64,000 bases of DNA from Xiphophorus maculatus. Lineage: Eukaryota > Chordata > Actinopteri > Cyprinodontiformes > Poeciliidae. The position numbers and the translations under genes are program-made. A model generated the notes under the pieces. The model did not search any database, was not told the DNA's origin, and saw only the letters and a list, made by a program, of their open reading frames with translations. The DNA lies in NCBI RefSeq assembly GCF_002775205.1, contig NC_036451.1:1-64000 (forward strand), written 5' to 3'. Below are positions 34,301 to 46,300 of this stretch, one piece after another (the first letter of the stretch is position 1; each line of letters opens with the position of its first letter).

Positions 34301-37300
34301 GTGAAGCATGACTGTCCAATACGAAATAAAAACCTTTGTTCCCTTCATGAGAATTTTTTTTTTTTTTAATTTTAACTTTATTGATTCTCAAGAAAGTATC
34401 ACTTACAGAAACTTAGGTCTCTACATCACAGGATTACCATTAACATTTGTAATAAGGTAGACATGTAGACCATTGCATAATAACAGACAAAACATAAATG
34501 CAACTTCACTTCCTTGAGAAAGATTATAAGGCAAGGAATAAAGAGTGTGGAAGAAGAAACCAAAAAGTGAGAAAAGAATCAAGTCAGAAATGTAAAGAGC
34601 AAACCTGAAAAAAAACAAATGAAAAACATAGTATAAAATAATTATGAAGTATGGTTGTCATAGGAGAGTGGGTTGTCAAGGGGATTTAATTTAGTTTGGT
34701 CTCTAAAAAATGAAATCAGATCTTTTAAGTTTTACATAGTCTACCCAAATCTGCCACCGCTGACAGAATTGTTCAGTCCTGTGATTGAGAGAGGCTGTTA
34801 TTTTTTCCATTTTATATATGTTAAATGTTATGTCAATCCAGTCGTCTAAAATTGGTTTGCCTTGTGATAACCATTTTCTTGTAATGTTTTTCTTACTTGC
34901 TATTAATAAAATAGTCATTAAATATTTATTTCTTTTTCAAGCTTCTTGAGGAATTATGCCAAAATACATAAGCTTGATCTCAAAAGGGATGTTCTGCTTG
35001 AAAATGTCTTGTAAGGCACTATTTATCTCTTTCCAGTAATCTTTTATGATTGGGCAGTCCCAGAAGACATGATAATGGTTTGCGTTTTGATTTCTACATT
35101 TTCTCCAACATGCAGGAGGATTTCCATCATAGTGGCGTTTCTGAGCAGGTGTGGTAAAGAATCTTATCAGATTTTTCCATCCAAATTCTTGCCATTGTAG
35201 AGATTTATTATATGTCCATTGGTATCTCCACATTATTGTCCATTCCTCCTCCGTTATTGTTAAATTGCCCTCCTTTTCCCCATCTTTCTTTGATATGTAG
35301 GTTTGAATAGTTTTTCAGATCTATTAGGTTTTTATAGATAAGTGAAATTATTTTCCCTTTAATTTTTGATTTTTAGGCATTTATAAACATTTCCATTAGG
35401 TTTATATTCTTGTCAGTAATTGACCTAATTTTTGAGTTAACAAAATTTCTTATTTGTAAATATCGATAAAAGTCCTGTTTGTCCAATGAATATTTTCTCT
35501 TGAGTGTTTCAAAATCACTTAAGATTTTGTTGTTCATTATTGTGCACAGAGCAGTGATTCCCTTGGATGTCCAGTCCTTAAACCTGGTGTCCAGTTTGTT
35601 TGGTGGGAAGTCTGAGTCATATGCAATCCATTTTATTATTGCCAGGTCGTTCTCTAGTGCATTTTTTTTAACGATAGTTTTCCACACTCTAAGGGTTGTT
35701 TTCATCCACTGGTTATCTATATTATTTATAAAACTTTGTAAATTTGCATCAGCCAGAATTGCCTGTACAGGAATGGGTGTCGCCTTTGTTTCAATTGTTT
35801 TCCATTGAGCATTATATGTTAGGTCGCACCAGTATATCAGTGTTCTTGCTTGTGCTGCTAAATAATAATCTTTGAGGGAAGGTAACCCCCAACCTCCCAT
35901 TTTCTTTTCCAGTTGTAAGACCTTATATCCAATTCTAGGTCTTTTACCCTGCCAAATGTATCTTGATATTAGTTTGTCCCATTCATAAAATTTTTTTTTA
36001 TTTATTTCAATTGGTAAAGTTTGGAATAAATATAACAGTCTGGGTAATATGTTCATCTTAATTGAATCAATTCTTGAGCTAAAACATAGAAAAGGAGTGA
36101 GATTCCATTTTGTGATATCCTCTTTAATTCTTTTTTGCATGGGAACATAATTATATCCAAATAGTTTTTCGAGGTCCTTTGGTATAGTAATGCCTAGATA
36201 TTTAAGATGGTCAGTGTGCCAAACTAAGGGGTACCTGTTTTGGATTTCCTGCGGTGGAGTATAGTTATAAGCCAGCATCTGAGTTTTGTTAATATTAATT
36301 TTGTACCCTGATAATTGACCGAATTGTTTGAATAATTTCAGCAAAACTGGGAGAGAGTGGGTTGGTTGTTCCACATAAATTAATATATCGTCTGCATAAC
36401 AAGCCAATTTATGTTCTATCCCTTTCATAATTATTCCTTTAATATCCTTATTTTGTCTTATCGATTGGGCTAGTGGTTCTAAATATAATGCAAAAGGTAA
36501 CGGTGACCACGCACACCCTTGTCTAGACCCTCTTTCTATAGTAATTCTGTCTGATAAATGTCCATTAACTTTAATTCTCGCTGTGGGATTATTATATAAC
36601 GCCTGTATTGTTTTTATTATTGTATTATGTAGTCCAAATTTATGTAAAACCCTGAAGAGAAAATTCCAATCAACTGAATCGAATGCTTTTTCCGCATCTA
36701 TACTGATAATAGCTTCAAGTTTACTTTTTTGTATGTGATCTATAATATGTAGTGTCCTTCTTATATTATCCTGTGTTTGACGTTGTCGTATGAAACCAGT
36801 TTGATCGTTATGTATTAGGGAAGGGAGAAATTCTTCCAGTCGTCTGGCCATTATAGAAGTAAAAAGTCGATAATCAATATTTAAAACAGATATTGGTCGG
36901 TATGATCCGCAATCCAGTTTATCTTTACCTTCTTTATGTATTACTGAGATTATTGCCTCCTTCCAGCTCGGTGGTGTTTGAGCTTTTTTCAGAATCCAAT
37001 TTAATGAAGGGAGGAGGATTGGAATCAACTCTTTCTGAAATTCCTTATAAAATTCTGCTGTGTATCCATCTGACCCAGGCGATTTACATGGTTTTAATCT
37101 ACTTATTGTGTTTTTTAATTCTTTTTCTGTAATGTCTGATGTCATTTTTCTATTCTGTTCTTCATTCATATAAGGTAGTTCTAGTGAGTTCAAATATTCA
37201 TCAATTTGTTCTATAGTTCCTCCAGAGATTTTTGAGTATAAGGTTTTGTAAAATATTTCAAAAGCTACCTGGATGTCATTCAATTTGTTCTTTAACAATT

Positions 37301-40300
37301 TTGATTTAGGGTTTCTAATTCTATGGATTGTATTTTCTGCAGTTTTCTTTTTTAGTTTCCATGCTAGTACCCTCATAGATTTTGATCCGCCTTCATAGTG
37401 TCTTTGTTTAAGAAACATGAGGTTTTTCATAGTTTCCTGTGTTGCCATGTCATTAATTTCATTTCTAATTCTCTTTAAATCTTCCAGTATATCTGGTGTA
37501 TATTTTTGATTGTGTTTTTGTTCCAGATCTTCCAATTTTTTATGTAATTGCTCTGATCTTTTATTTCTTAATTTTTTCAAGTGAGATGACATTGCTATAA
37601 TTTTCCCCCCTCAGAACCGCTTTAAGCGTGTCCCATAATATCGGAGGAGATATTTCGCCATTGTCATTGAGATCTAAAAAAAAACAAATTTCCTTCAGTA
37701 TTTCCTTCTTGAACCACTGGTTATTAAGCAAACTTGAATTTAGTTTCCATATATTATTTCTTTTTTGTAAGCCAAGGTCCACTGTTAAATATACAGGTGA
37801 GTGGTCACTCACATCTATTGTTCCAATCTCTCACATCTGTCCATATTGTCCCTGTCTTTTGTAAATGTCAAAAAATATTAAATTCTTGTGTATACTGAAT
37901 GAGTGGCTGAATAGTGTGTATAGTCCTTTTTACTGGGGTGAAAGTCTCTCCATATGTCTATCAGGCCAACTTCCTTAAAAAGTATATTTATTGGGGCCTG
38001 CCATGCAAAGCAATGGCAGGAACCTATTACTATTCTCCCAATTCTTTATTTTTCATCCGTAACCGTTAATGCGGCTCATACCGCTTCGTGCACACCTACA
38101 AATGAGGTATCAAAACGTGCAGAAAATTCACGCCATTGGAGCTATTACTTTTGGTGGGATTTGGGGTTAACGTGGCGACATAATTCGCAAAAAACTACGA
38201 AAAAAACCCCATTATAAGTCAATGGGAAAAATCCTAGAAATACCCTATTTTTGAGGATTTTCTGTGTCGTCACGAATTCACGTTGAAATGCCATTCAAAT
38301 TTCATTTTGTAGATACGTCTGTGATGTCTTCGAAAGTGAAGACGGCTCGTCCATACCAATTACGGTTTGTCCACAATTTGTCTCTAAGCGACCAAAAGTT
38401 TCTAATTTTTCCTAAAATTAGAGTGCGAGTCAGGGCCATTAGATCTCGGCTAGAGTGAGAAATGAAGAGAATTTTTCACCCCAAAATAATTTTGAAATCG
38501 CCATCACGCCCACAAATATCGCACAATTGGTATCAAAATCGGTCCTGACATTGATACGCATGTCTGCTCCGGTAACATGTTTTCGAAATTTATCTAGACC
38601 GTACGGTTTTCTGTCACGGTGCTTCAAAGCAAAGTCATGCGACAGGATTTTCTGATGCTGTCTGAGGCTCTCTCCCATGAATTTGACTAGAATTTCAGAT
38701 CTGTGCAAAACATTTCTTTCTCTCATCACTGTTATTGCTGTGAGTGAGGTAGAGATATGAATCTCGGGACTATCGCAGAAGACACATAGCCCTCTCATAC
38801 GCTTCAAACGGTTTTCGAATATGTATTACGGTTCCCGAACGGAAAGGATTTGTTCCCAATGCTTTTTTGGGGTAAAACTAGCTGGCTCAATCAGAGAATT
38901 GCCTGCCCCAGCATGTATGACTCGCAGTTCACACTTTGCTGAGACAATTATTTACCATAGCAACGGAACTCAAGAGGCTATTGGCTGCTGATTAGGACTA
39001 CAAATAAACATCACTGTAGTTCTAACTATAGTGGAACACTCAGTTGAAATAGATCAGGACTGAACTGGCCTTTAGAACTACTTGCTGCTATGGGCTGTAT
39101 ATAACTGATTTAACTCAGTAACTGTTACACATGGGATTAGTTCGGAACTTTAAAATGAAGCATAATAATAATTTCAAAATAAAAGCCTTGAATATTTTTA
39201 CATGAGATTATTGCTCTTTTGAGCATTATATAACTGATTTTATCCAATGACTGTTATACATGGTATTAGTTTGGCCCTTTCAAATGAAGCATACTGAAAA
39301 TTTCAAATTAAAAGCCTTGACAATTTTTAGATCAGGTATTTGCTCTTTTGGGCATTATGTGACTTTTTTTATCCAAAGCACTGATACACATAGGATTAGA
39401 TTGGCGCTTTGAAATGAAGCTTAACAAAAATTTCAAAATAAAAGCCTTTAATATTTTTACATCAACTACTTGTGTTTTGAGCATTATATAACTAATTTAA
39501 CCCAATGACTATTACACATGGGATTAGTTTGGCCCTTTGAAATGAAGTTTAACAAAAATTTCAAAATAAAAGCCTCGACAACATTTTAAATCATACTGAA
39601 TGGTGCACGCCCACCTTACTTAATGTTCTTGTGATTCTCCACATGCTATTGATGACATTGCAGCGTTCTTTAGCATCGATGCTAATTTCTAGCATGACAA
39701 CGCCTGGCCCAAACCGACGGGCACGCTTTGGCAGGCCTCGGTTAAATTTCTTCAGAAATTTTCTAGTTTTTTTGTATTGTTGTTCTTTCTGGTAGGTTTT
39801 CTCCCTGGAAGAATCCATCTTAGGTTGCAAACAAATATTTAAGTTCCCTCCACAAATCAGGACACCTTGTGTTTCTTTTACTAATATGTTAGTTATTTTC
39901 TTAAAAAAATCAATATCGCTCCCCGGAGGAGCATATATGTTAAATAATGTAACAGGGTTTCCCTCTACATTGCCCCTCACAAGCACAAACCTGCCTTCCT
40001 TGTCCGTCAGTTCGTATAATTTTTCAAAATGTATCTTGTTTGAGATAAGGGTAGCTACGCCCCTCCTATGTCCTGATTTGTATGAAGAAAAGAACAATTG
40101 GTTGAAACCCATTCTTCTTAGTTTTTCATGTTCACTTTTGTTTAGGTGGGTTTCTTGTAAGTACACTATGTGAGCATGTTCCTTCTTCATTTTTGATAGG
40201 ATTTTACTTCGTTTAATTGGGTTGAGTAGACCATTAACATTAAAAGTAATTATATTTATCTTATTGTTAGCCATGTCTGTCTGTCTTTTTAATCATTTTT

Positions 40301-43300
40301 AGATATCTGATAGCCAATCTTAACAAATCCACTCTCTGAGCAAATGTAAACTGTAACTTAACCATAAAGAAAAAAAAATAAACTTGAGATTCCAAGGTTG
40401 GGGTCCTGAACAAAAGACCCTGAACTTGGCTAGGAAAACCGTCTAGCCCTGGGGGAAGTCCTCCCTTGGAAAAGAGGGGAGGGCCCCCAACTACGCTTCA
40501 GCTGTTTTTGTCCATTTTGTGCACATTCCTCCTCTGTACATTTTTTATTTTTTCGTCTAGGTTGGGGCTAGGGAATATATCCGATATCACCACAATAATG
40601 TCCATAATACAGAGCAATCCAAGTAACTGAGATACATTGTCCTTTTGGTTTATATCCTATTGATTACTCAATGGTTATTTAGCTTACCAATCATTATTGT
40701 ATCTCTTCAGAGCTCCTCTCGAAGAGAACTGGTTTCTCTTCTGAACTCACTTAGTCTTTCTCTGATGTTCATCTCTCGCTCCTCTCCTGGCATTTGTTGT
40801 TTCGAGCCAATCTTTTCCCAAGCAGTACGGGAGAGTTGTTCGACCAGGCTCTCCTTTGGCTTGATCAGGGGGACAGGCAAACCACGCTCCTTCATGTCTT
40901 TCGTCGTCTCTGCCGCTGTCTGGTAAAGCCGTGTTTCCCCCTCATAAAACACTCGTAGTTTAGCGGGGAAAGGAGATTGGAAGCGAATCTTTCTCTGCTT
41001 CAGGACCCGTTTAGCTTCCGAGTATTCTTTGCGTTTCTGCAGCACCGTGGGAGGATAATCATGATCAAAATATATCGGTTTACCGTGTAGAAGCACGCCT
41101 TTCTTCCCCCATGCTTTTCGTAAAATCTTTTCCTTGGTTCTGCTGCGGAGAAATTTAACCACAATGGATCGCGGCCTGTTGTTTCTGTCCCCAGCAGGTG
41201 GCGGAGCCAGCGCTTGGTGTGCCCTCTCAATGTCTAGTTCCATATCTGCTGCGATCTCCAGCGTGTCCTTAAGCAATTTATCCACAAAATCTCTCATCGA
41301 TGATCCTTCCGCTCCCTCTGGCACGTTATATATCCGGATGTTTTCTCTTCGTGATCTCCCTTCTTGGTCAAGCAGTTTTTCTTGTTGTTGGCTTATCAGT
41401 TCGGCCATCTTGCTCAATATCTGTTCCATGTTCTGTGCCCGCTCCTCCACTGCATCAACCCGGTCCTCCGTCTCCTTAAGTTTTTGGTGTACGTTGATGA
41501 GTTCTGACTTAATATCATCAAGCTGTTGTTTCATGTCTTTTCGGAAATCCCATAACTCCCCCAGGATTTGCGCTAGTGCAGTTGAGTCAGTGGAAAGCTG
41601 ATTAGCATTAACTTCGCCGAGGCGCTGATGTGTTTGTGAGCTACCTGCCGTCTTTCTTTCTTGTACCAATTCTTCATTTGTGGTTTTCTTATTCCCGTCC
41701 TCTTTCCCCATTCTAGACCCCCTTAAAGACTCAATTTTACTAAATTTTCGTTATATTTGGCAATTAATGGGGGTTAAATTAAGATTTACCGGAGGAGCAG
41801 TCGGCTCAAGCTGCCATCTCGGAGGTTGACGTCACCTGAACTCCTTCATGAGACTTTTTACTTGTAACTTATTAGACTCAACTGACTAAACATAATGAAC
41901 AACTTTTGAGTTGATTCTTTCCATTATTTCTTAGCTCTGGATTTATAAGCAAGAAACATTAAAATAATTATTTCATATTTAATTTGTATCAACTTATATG
42001 TAGCCAGAGCTTTAAACTCAAATCTTCCAAAATAAACGGAGACAAAATGTTTTCATAAAAATGTATTTATTGCAATAACATACAAGCAGATATTCAGCCC
42101 ATGTTTGGGGAATCATGAAAAAATATTCCTCTAATTTAAGTATATAAAATATGAGGAGACAGAGAAGAAGACGATGTCAGGTGGAAGAGGATCACTGGGA
42201 GATTCTGGGAAGTTGCATCCAAACCTGGAGTTGGGGCCTCTCCTCCTAAGAGTCGACTGTATGAAACAATAAAAATAATAATTAAAAAAAGTTCACTCTG
42301 CACGTAAGAAGCCAATCAAAGGGAAGAATATATTTCATATACACAAAAATAATATGAATTTACAAACTAAAAAAATCCATGAAGAAGGCAACATTAGTAA
42401 CTGGAACTGGAAAAAAACACTGTAGCAAAGTTCAGAAGATAATATCTTCAGATGTATCGAACTCTCTAGAAAGAATATTATATTTTGATACACATATCAA
42501 ACAGTACATATAGCCTACAAACACATTAAACTCTTCATATCACACTTTGAGCCGCTTTGAACAGACAACAAGCAGTGGAATACGAAAAGGTGACTTGCTG
42601 AAATTAGGCCGCGGTTAGTGAGGAAGACGCACTCCACCCGCCCGCTGAGCCTGGAGTCGCCTGGCCCCGTTAGCGGAGCTGCGCTGCTCCGAAAACTCCG
42701 GAGCATATTTAGAAGCCTAATTTTGGATCAACTAAGTTGATAGATGAAGCTATAAGGACTACTTTTTGTGGCAAATTAATAGTGTACTTGCCTCTATTTA
42801 CCGCTGCTGGTTGCACAGTGCAATGGAAGCCATCCTGCTCATAGACATGAATAAGTAGACGCCTCATTGAGCGCTGAGTCCTACGTTACGTCACCGCTAT
42901 TTTGTATGTGGACGTAGAGCGATCGGAGTTCCCCAAGTCCTGTGCTGTGTGGACTTGTTTCAACCGTTTTACAATACAAACTGGATACATTGGCATTACT
43001 TTTCACACGTAAGGATGAAAGAGCAGAATTACTTGACTTTGCAGCCATAAACTAGCTTCTAAACAACCAAGAAATATTTCCCATGTAGCTAAATTGGCCC
43101 AAAGTAACCACTGATTGTTAGCGTAGCTAACGTTTTCATACTGTTTTCTAATGAGAGAGAGCTGATGAGAAACTGCTGTTAGAGGGGAAGTGCATTAAAG
43201 ACCAGGGGCCTCATGCATAAAGCGTGCACGTGCACAAAAAAAATGTGCGGCGCCATATTTTACACACAAGTTGGCATGTATAAAAATTAACTTTGCAAAG

Positions 43301-46300
43301 TGTGCGTATGTACCCTACCCCTTACCCCCCCCAACCCTAACCCTATCCCCTAACCCTACCCTAACATAAACATTTTTGATACACCTCGAGATTCAAATCA
43401 AGTAAAACATTTCTTACCTTTTGTTCGGGAAAAAAAAGCAAACTCTTCAAGTCCACTTTATCCATAAAAAAAGAGAAAGAAAGCGCTCAACCATAAATAT
43501 ACCGTAAGTGTTGCTTTGTCTTAAAGTTGAAGTTTATGCCTCTGGCATAACTTAAAATTTATTTAAGTTCTGCCAGAGGCACATAAACTAAGGCACATGT
43601 GAGAAATATGTGATCACATGAGATTCCATGTTGAATAAACCATGGATCACATGAACAAAATACTTTATCACATGTGGAAAATGGAAACCACATGTGATCA
43701 CATGTGAATTTCATGGGATTTTTTTGTAAGGGCAGAAGCGTTCTGTCCCAATTCTCACATTTCTGCACGCTTGTAAGCTGCACACTCAAACCCTTATGTG
43801 CACTTTGATTGAATCCACACTTCATAGAGGGGCGGAAGGTGCAGGCCCAAGTATTGGGACCTGGCCATTAGACACTCTATGAGTTTGTCTGTGTAGGCTA
43901 CCTACACAGCTTGAACAGGCAGCCTGTTCATTAATTTGAACACTGCTGCCACCTAGTGACCAGAGGGTTGTTTATCAGTCAAGAATGAATAAACAGTCAT
44001 GAAGTCCTCCTGCTTCTAATGTCCCCCATTTCTCCCCACACACCTCGCTACACACCCCCACTGTTTGAGAAGTACTTGTTTAATGGAATTTTCCACACTA
44101 CCTGAGAGGAAGCAGAGAAGAGTAGTACAGGAGATGGATTCACATGAAAGGGGTAGAAGCAATGAGTGTGTTATGATTTACTGTCTGCTTGTAGGGGAGG
44201 CCCTTGGAGCAATTGGTGATTCAGTGGTTGTGGAATTGCTGAAAGAGTACAGTCAGGATCCTGTCATAGAGGTAGGAACACAAACACAACAGACTCTTGG
44301 ATAACTAAATGCTTACAATCCTGAGCTTTTCCTATTTAGTGATACTAAATGATCATATTGAGTAAATCAGGAATGTAACAAAAAGTTTTTAAAAAATGCT
44401 TTCACAATTCTTAATACACTGCCTGGCCAAAAAAAAAGTCGCCACCTGGATTTAACTAAGCAAATAGGTACAAGCCTCCTATTGGATAAGTACTGCATAG
44501 GCGATTATCTTTCAGCTGGCAACAAGTTATTTAACCCCAGCTGATGCAATGAGTAACTCCTCATTTCTTAAACAACCATGGCAAAAGACACATCCTGTGG
44601 TCGTGGAAAAGACGTTAGTCTGTTTAAGAAGGGTCAAATCATTGGCATGCATCAAGCAGAGAAAACATCTAAGGAGATTGCAGAAACTACTAGAATTGGG
44701 TTAAGAACTGTCCAACGCATCATTAAAAACTGAAAGGATGGTGGGGAACCATCGTCTTCCAGGAAGAAATGTGGTCGGAAAAAAATCCTGAATGATCGTG
44801 ATCGGCGATTACTTAAACGTTTGGTCAAATCATATCGAAGAAAAACAACAGCAGAACTCAGGAGTATGTTTAATTGTGAACGCAAAAGCATTTCCACACG
44901 CATAATGCGAAGGGAACTCAAGGGGTTGGGATTGAACAGCTGTGTAGCCGTAAGAAAACCTCTAATCAGTAAGGCTAACCAGAAAAAAAGGCTTCAGTTT
45001 GCTAGGGAGCATAAAGATTGGACTCTGGAGGAATGGAAGAGGGTCATGTGGTCTGATGAGTCCAGATTTACCCTGTTCCAGAGTGATGGGCGCATCAGGG
45101 TAAGAAGAGAGGCAGGTGAAGTGATGCACCCATCATGCCTAGTGCCTACTGTACAAGCCTGTGGGGGCAGTGCTATGATCTGGGGTTACTGCAGTTGGTC
45201 AGGTCTAGGTTCAGCAACATTGTGTGACTAAAGAATGAGGTCAGCTGACTACCTGAATATATTGAATGACCAAGTTATTCCATCAATGGATTTTGTCTTC
45301 CCAAATGGAACGGGCATATTCCAAGATGACAATGCCAGGATTCATGGGGCTCACATTGTGAAAGAGTGGTTCAGGGAGCATGAGACATCTTTTTCACACA
45401 TGGATTGGCCACCACAGAGTCCAGACCTTAACCCCATTGAGAATCTTTGGGATGTGCTGGAGAAGGCTTTGCGCAGTAGTCAGACTCTCCCATCATCAAT
45501 ACAAGATCTTGGTGAAAGATTAATGCAACACTGGATGGAGATAAATCTTGTGACACTGCAGAAGCTTATTGAAACAATGCCACAGCGAATGCGGGCTGTA
45601 ATCAAAGCTAAAGGCGGTCCAACAAAATATTAGAGCGTGTGACCATTTTTTGGTGGCGACTTTTTTTTTGGCCAGGCAGTGTATTTAACTTATTTAGATG
45701 TTTCAAACTGGATCAGTGGTAGTTTTACAACCTTTCCAGAAGGTCCAGGCATCTTTAAATAGTCTTAAATCCATGTACCTAAAATGAAGGCCTTAAAATA
45801 TCCTATTTACTTAAAAGAATAATTTGGTCTTAAAGCTGCACTATGTAACATTCATAAAAAATATATATATATTTACATATTTGTTGAAACTGTCACAATC
45901 TTATGACAGTATGGTATGAAATAGATATCTAAAAAACTGAGCTCCTGCCTTCTTCCAGTGCTAACTAGAAACAACCAGTCAGAGTCAGGAGGCAGGTTTT
46001 AGCACTGTTGAGCACGATCTCATGTGGTTGCTCATCCTTCTCCCCCTTCCTCACTTGCTCTCTGCTGTAATGCAGTGCTTCTCAATTCCAGTCCTCAGGT
46101 CCTCCTGCTCTGCATGTTTTAGATGTGCCTCTATTCCAGTACAGTTGATTCAAATGATTGCATGACCTCTTCTGCAGCCATCAAGGGCTACAGAAGCCTG
46201 TTAATCATCCACAGATTCAATCCAGGTGTGTGGCAGAAGAGAACCACCTAAAACATGCAGGGCGGGGGTGAGGACTAGAATTGAGAAACACTGTATTAGA

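Larger units (their letters stand above)
34920..40274 (-). pseudogene. L1 ORF2: endonuclease and reverse transcriptase, broken
   Basis: N-terminal APE-type endonuclease at 40274-39770 ([26 protein letters not shown]). Its usual GGDxN catalytic motif reads GGNLN at 39851-39837, so a catalytic Asp appears lost. After the insertion the SDHSP motif closes the endonuclease (37812), and the main reverse transcriptase frame runs 37592-35373 with [23 protein letters not shown] and the catalytic YADD (36398-36387). The frames 37812-37561 and 37592-35373 overlap, showing a frameshift; a stop follows at 35373, and the cysteine-rich C-terminus is in another frame at 35233-34937. The enzyme is therefore dead as a single protein. 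Confidence 0.85.
34350..41830 (-). mobile_element. Near full-length L1-like LINE, interrupted
   Basis: Minus-strand non-LTR retrotransposon inside dohh intron 2. From its 5' end: a short 5' UTR (about 41712-41830), ORF1 (41711-40707), ORF2 with endonuclease (40274 to about 39770), then the Helitron-like insertion (37991-39766), then the rest of ORF2 with reverse transcriptase (37990-34920), a 3' UTR, and an A-tract read as Ts on the plus strand near 34352-34367. Without the insertion it is about 5.7 kb, the length of a complete L1. It inserted antisense to dohh. Confidence 0.85.
41831..44194. other. dohh intron 2, exon-3 side
   Basis: No gene recognised. The stretch contains a degenerate telomere-like tract (43306-43365), a long hairpin (43531-43590) and several repeats of the word CACATGTGATCACATG at 43600-43710, probably remains of small inverted-repeat elements. 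A phrase AGACGCCTCATTGA near 42860 recurs near 32268. Confidence 0.4.

Noticed and set aside
37991-39766. Tc1 or hAT origin for the composite unit
   Set aside because: No TA or 8-bp duplication at the borders, no long terminal inverted repeats, and a single-sided terminal hairpin instead.
41134-41601. 155-codon plus-strand frame
   Set aside because: It is the antisense shadow of the L1 ORF1 coiled coil, rich in Ser and Leu as expected for reversed Glu/Lys codons.
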